This document shows, piece by piece, positions 63,519 to 64,000 of a stretch of 64,000 nt of DNA (position 1 is its first letter; each line of letters begins with the position of its first letter). The notes under the pieces are model-generated. The model had not been told where the DNA came from. It ran no database searches and saw only the letters and a list, made by a program, of their open reading frames with translations. Both the position numbers and the translations under genes were made by a program. This stretch comes from Gammaproteobacteria bacterium RIFCSPHIGHO2_12_FULL_36_30 (GTDB lineage: Bacteria > Pseudomonadota > Gammaproteobacteria > Coxiellales > Coxiellaceae): positions 186,001-250,000 of the forward strand of contig MGXU01000010.1 of assembly GCA_001801815.1 (NCBI GenBank). The letters are read 5' to 3'.

Positions 63519-64000
63519 CTAAAATCAATGTAGTCAACTTCTTGGAAAGTAATTGTTGAACCATCATCAACTGTGATTGTACCGCTTGCATCAGCTGAAT
63601 TAAATGTTAAGCGTGTAATTCCACCGCCAGGACTTGAACTTGTTACGCCGGTTGCGCTGCTTAAAGACCAAGTACCATCTTGTGCGCCAACACCTCTTAA
63701 ATAAATACCATCATTTCCAGAACCGCCGGCGCCTGTGCCGCCATAAAAAGTCACGTCATTATTATCGCTATAAGCAAATGCTAATACGTCCGCGCCCGCA
63801 TCACCGTATACAGTGTCGGTTCCACCAGTGAGTGATGTTGAAATAACATCATTGCCGTCATTTCCGTGAATCGTATCAGTGTCAGCGCCACCGTTTAGAT
63901 AATCGCCATTGCCATTACCGTTGATAGTGTCGTTACCAGCACCACCATTGATAATATCAATTTTACCATCACCAGTTAATGTATCACCACCGGCAGTTCC
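63515..64000 (-). CDS. RTX calcium-binding repeat protein, C-terminal part
   Basis: The frame is open from the right edge to the stop at 63515; about 161 residues are visible. Nonapeptide repeats of the G-G-x-G-x-D-x-U-x type: G-G-D-T-L-T-G-D-G, N-G-G-A-G-N-D-T-I, N-G-G-A-D-T-D-T-I-H-G-N-D-G-N-D-V-I, and G-T-D-T-V-Y-G-D-A-G-A-D-V-L. These bind calcium after export. The last 80 residues hold the usual uncleaved secretion region (I-T-F-Q-E-V-D-Y-I-D-F-S). It is the probable substrate of the convergent type I exporter. Whether it is an adhesin, a toxin or an enzyme lies beyond the window. Confidence 0.88.
   Translation of the reverse strand, partial: GTAGGDTLTGDGKIDIINGGAGNDTINGNGNGDYLNGGADTDTIHGNDGNDVISTSLTGGTDTVYGDAGADVLAFAYSDNNDVTFYGGTGAGGSGNDGIYLRGVGAQDGTWSLSSATGVTSSSPGGGITRLTFNSADASGTITVDDGSTITFQEVDYIDFS

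Overview
This is an AT-rich chromosomal window from a gammaproteobacterium. Several gene orders are classical for that class: tig-clpP-clpX-lon; dapA next to a BamC-like lipoprotein; leuS-lptE-holA-nadD-rsfS-rlmH-mrdA; and infA convergent with clpA. The base composition, the large 180-kDa-class glutamate dehydrogenase and the mix of small secreted proteins of unknown family suggest something near the Legionellales/Coxiella-like lineages. That placement is inference and not proven by any single gene.

Layout. 1-440: a MazF-type toxin (cut by the window edge) with its antitoxin and a palindromic operator. 612-8680: a small secreted protein, then the minus-strand proteostasis block pmbA, lon, clpX, clpP, tig and tRNA-Leu. 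8740-11083: a PAS-GGDEF protein with a ruined active-site motif and a gene interrupted by an in-frame amber codon. 11072-14633: a four-gene MCE/Mla-type lipid ABC transporter. 14688-14962: tRNA-His, -Arg and -Pro. 15087-17562: dapD and dapE of the succinylase lysine/diaminopimelate pathway. 17595-18324: a HigBA-like toxin-antitoxin pair. 18416-18783: tRNA-Ser and a 6S RNA recognised from its structure. 18946-28861: an RRM protein, an outer-membrane barrel, trxB, infA, clpA, icd, queA, a membrane protein and two secreted proteins. 28875-39796: FadL-type porin, tRNA-Ser, BamC-like lipoprotein, dapA, rmuC, a DUF692/DUF2063 cassette with two unlisted short lipoprotein-like peptides, a dehalogenase-like protein lacking its nucleophile, and the giant NAD-glutamate dehydrogenase. 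39960-42040: an OmpR/QseBC-type two-component system. 42074-42895: a RAYT transposase inside inverted REP pairs. 42907-54053: a putative glycoside hydrolase, pyrD, a TraI_2-like protein, and the leuS to mrdA block. 54058-64000: a type I secretion locus made of a TolC-like protein, a REC-PAS-GGDEF-EAL regulator, two ABC proteins, an HlyD adaptor and the C-terminus of an RTX protein.

Repeats are the other major theme. Nine or more copies of one REP-like palindrome lie between genes across the window, and a RAYT gene sits in the middle of a mirror-image pair of REP doublets. A second family, built from GGATAACGG-type units, lies directly in front of the start codons of pmbA, clpX, dapD and leuS and near that of lon. 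A third is a 212-213-bp hairpin-forming MITE with two near-identical full copies and one 46-bp remnant. A fourth, short palindrome occurs twice.

The best candidates for something new are: the two tandem mini-lipoproteins in front of the DUF692 (MNIO) enzyme; the type I exporter, whose two ABC subunits have complementary degenerate motifs, implying one working and one dead ATP site; and the use of a repeat family as a translation-initiation leader.
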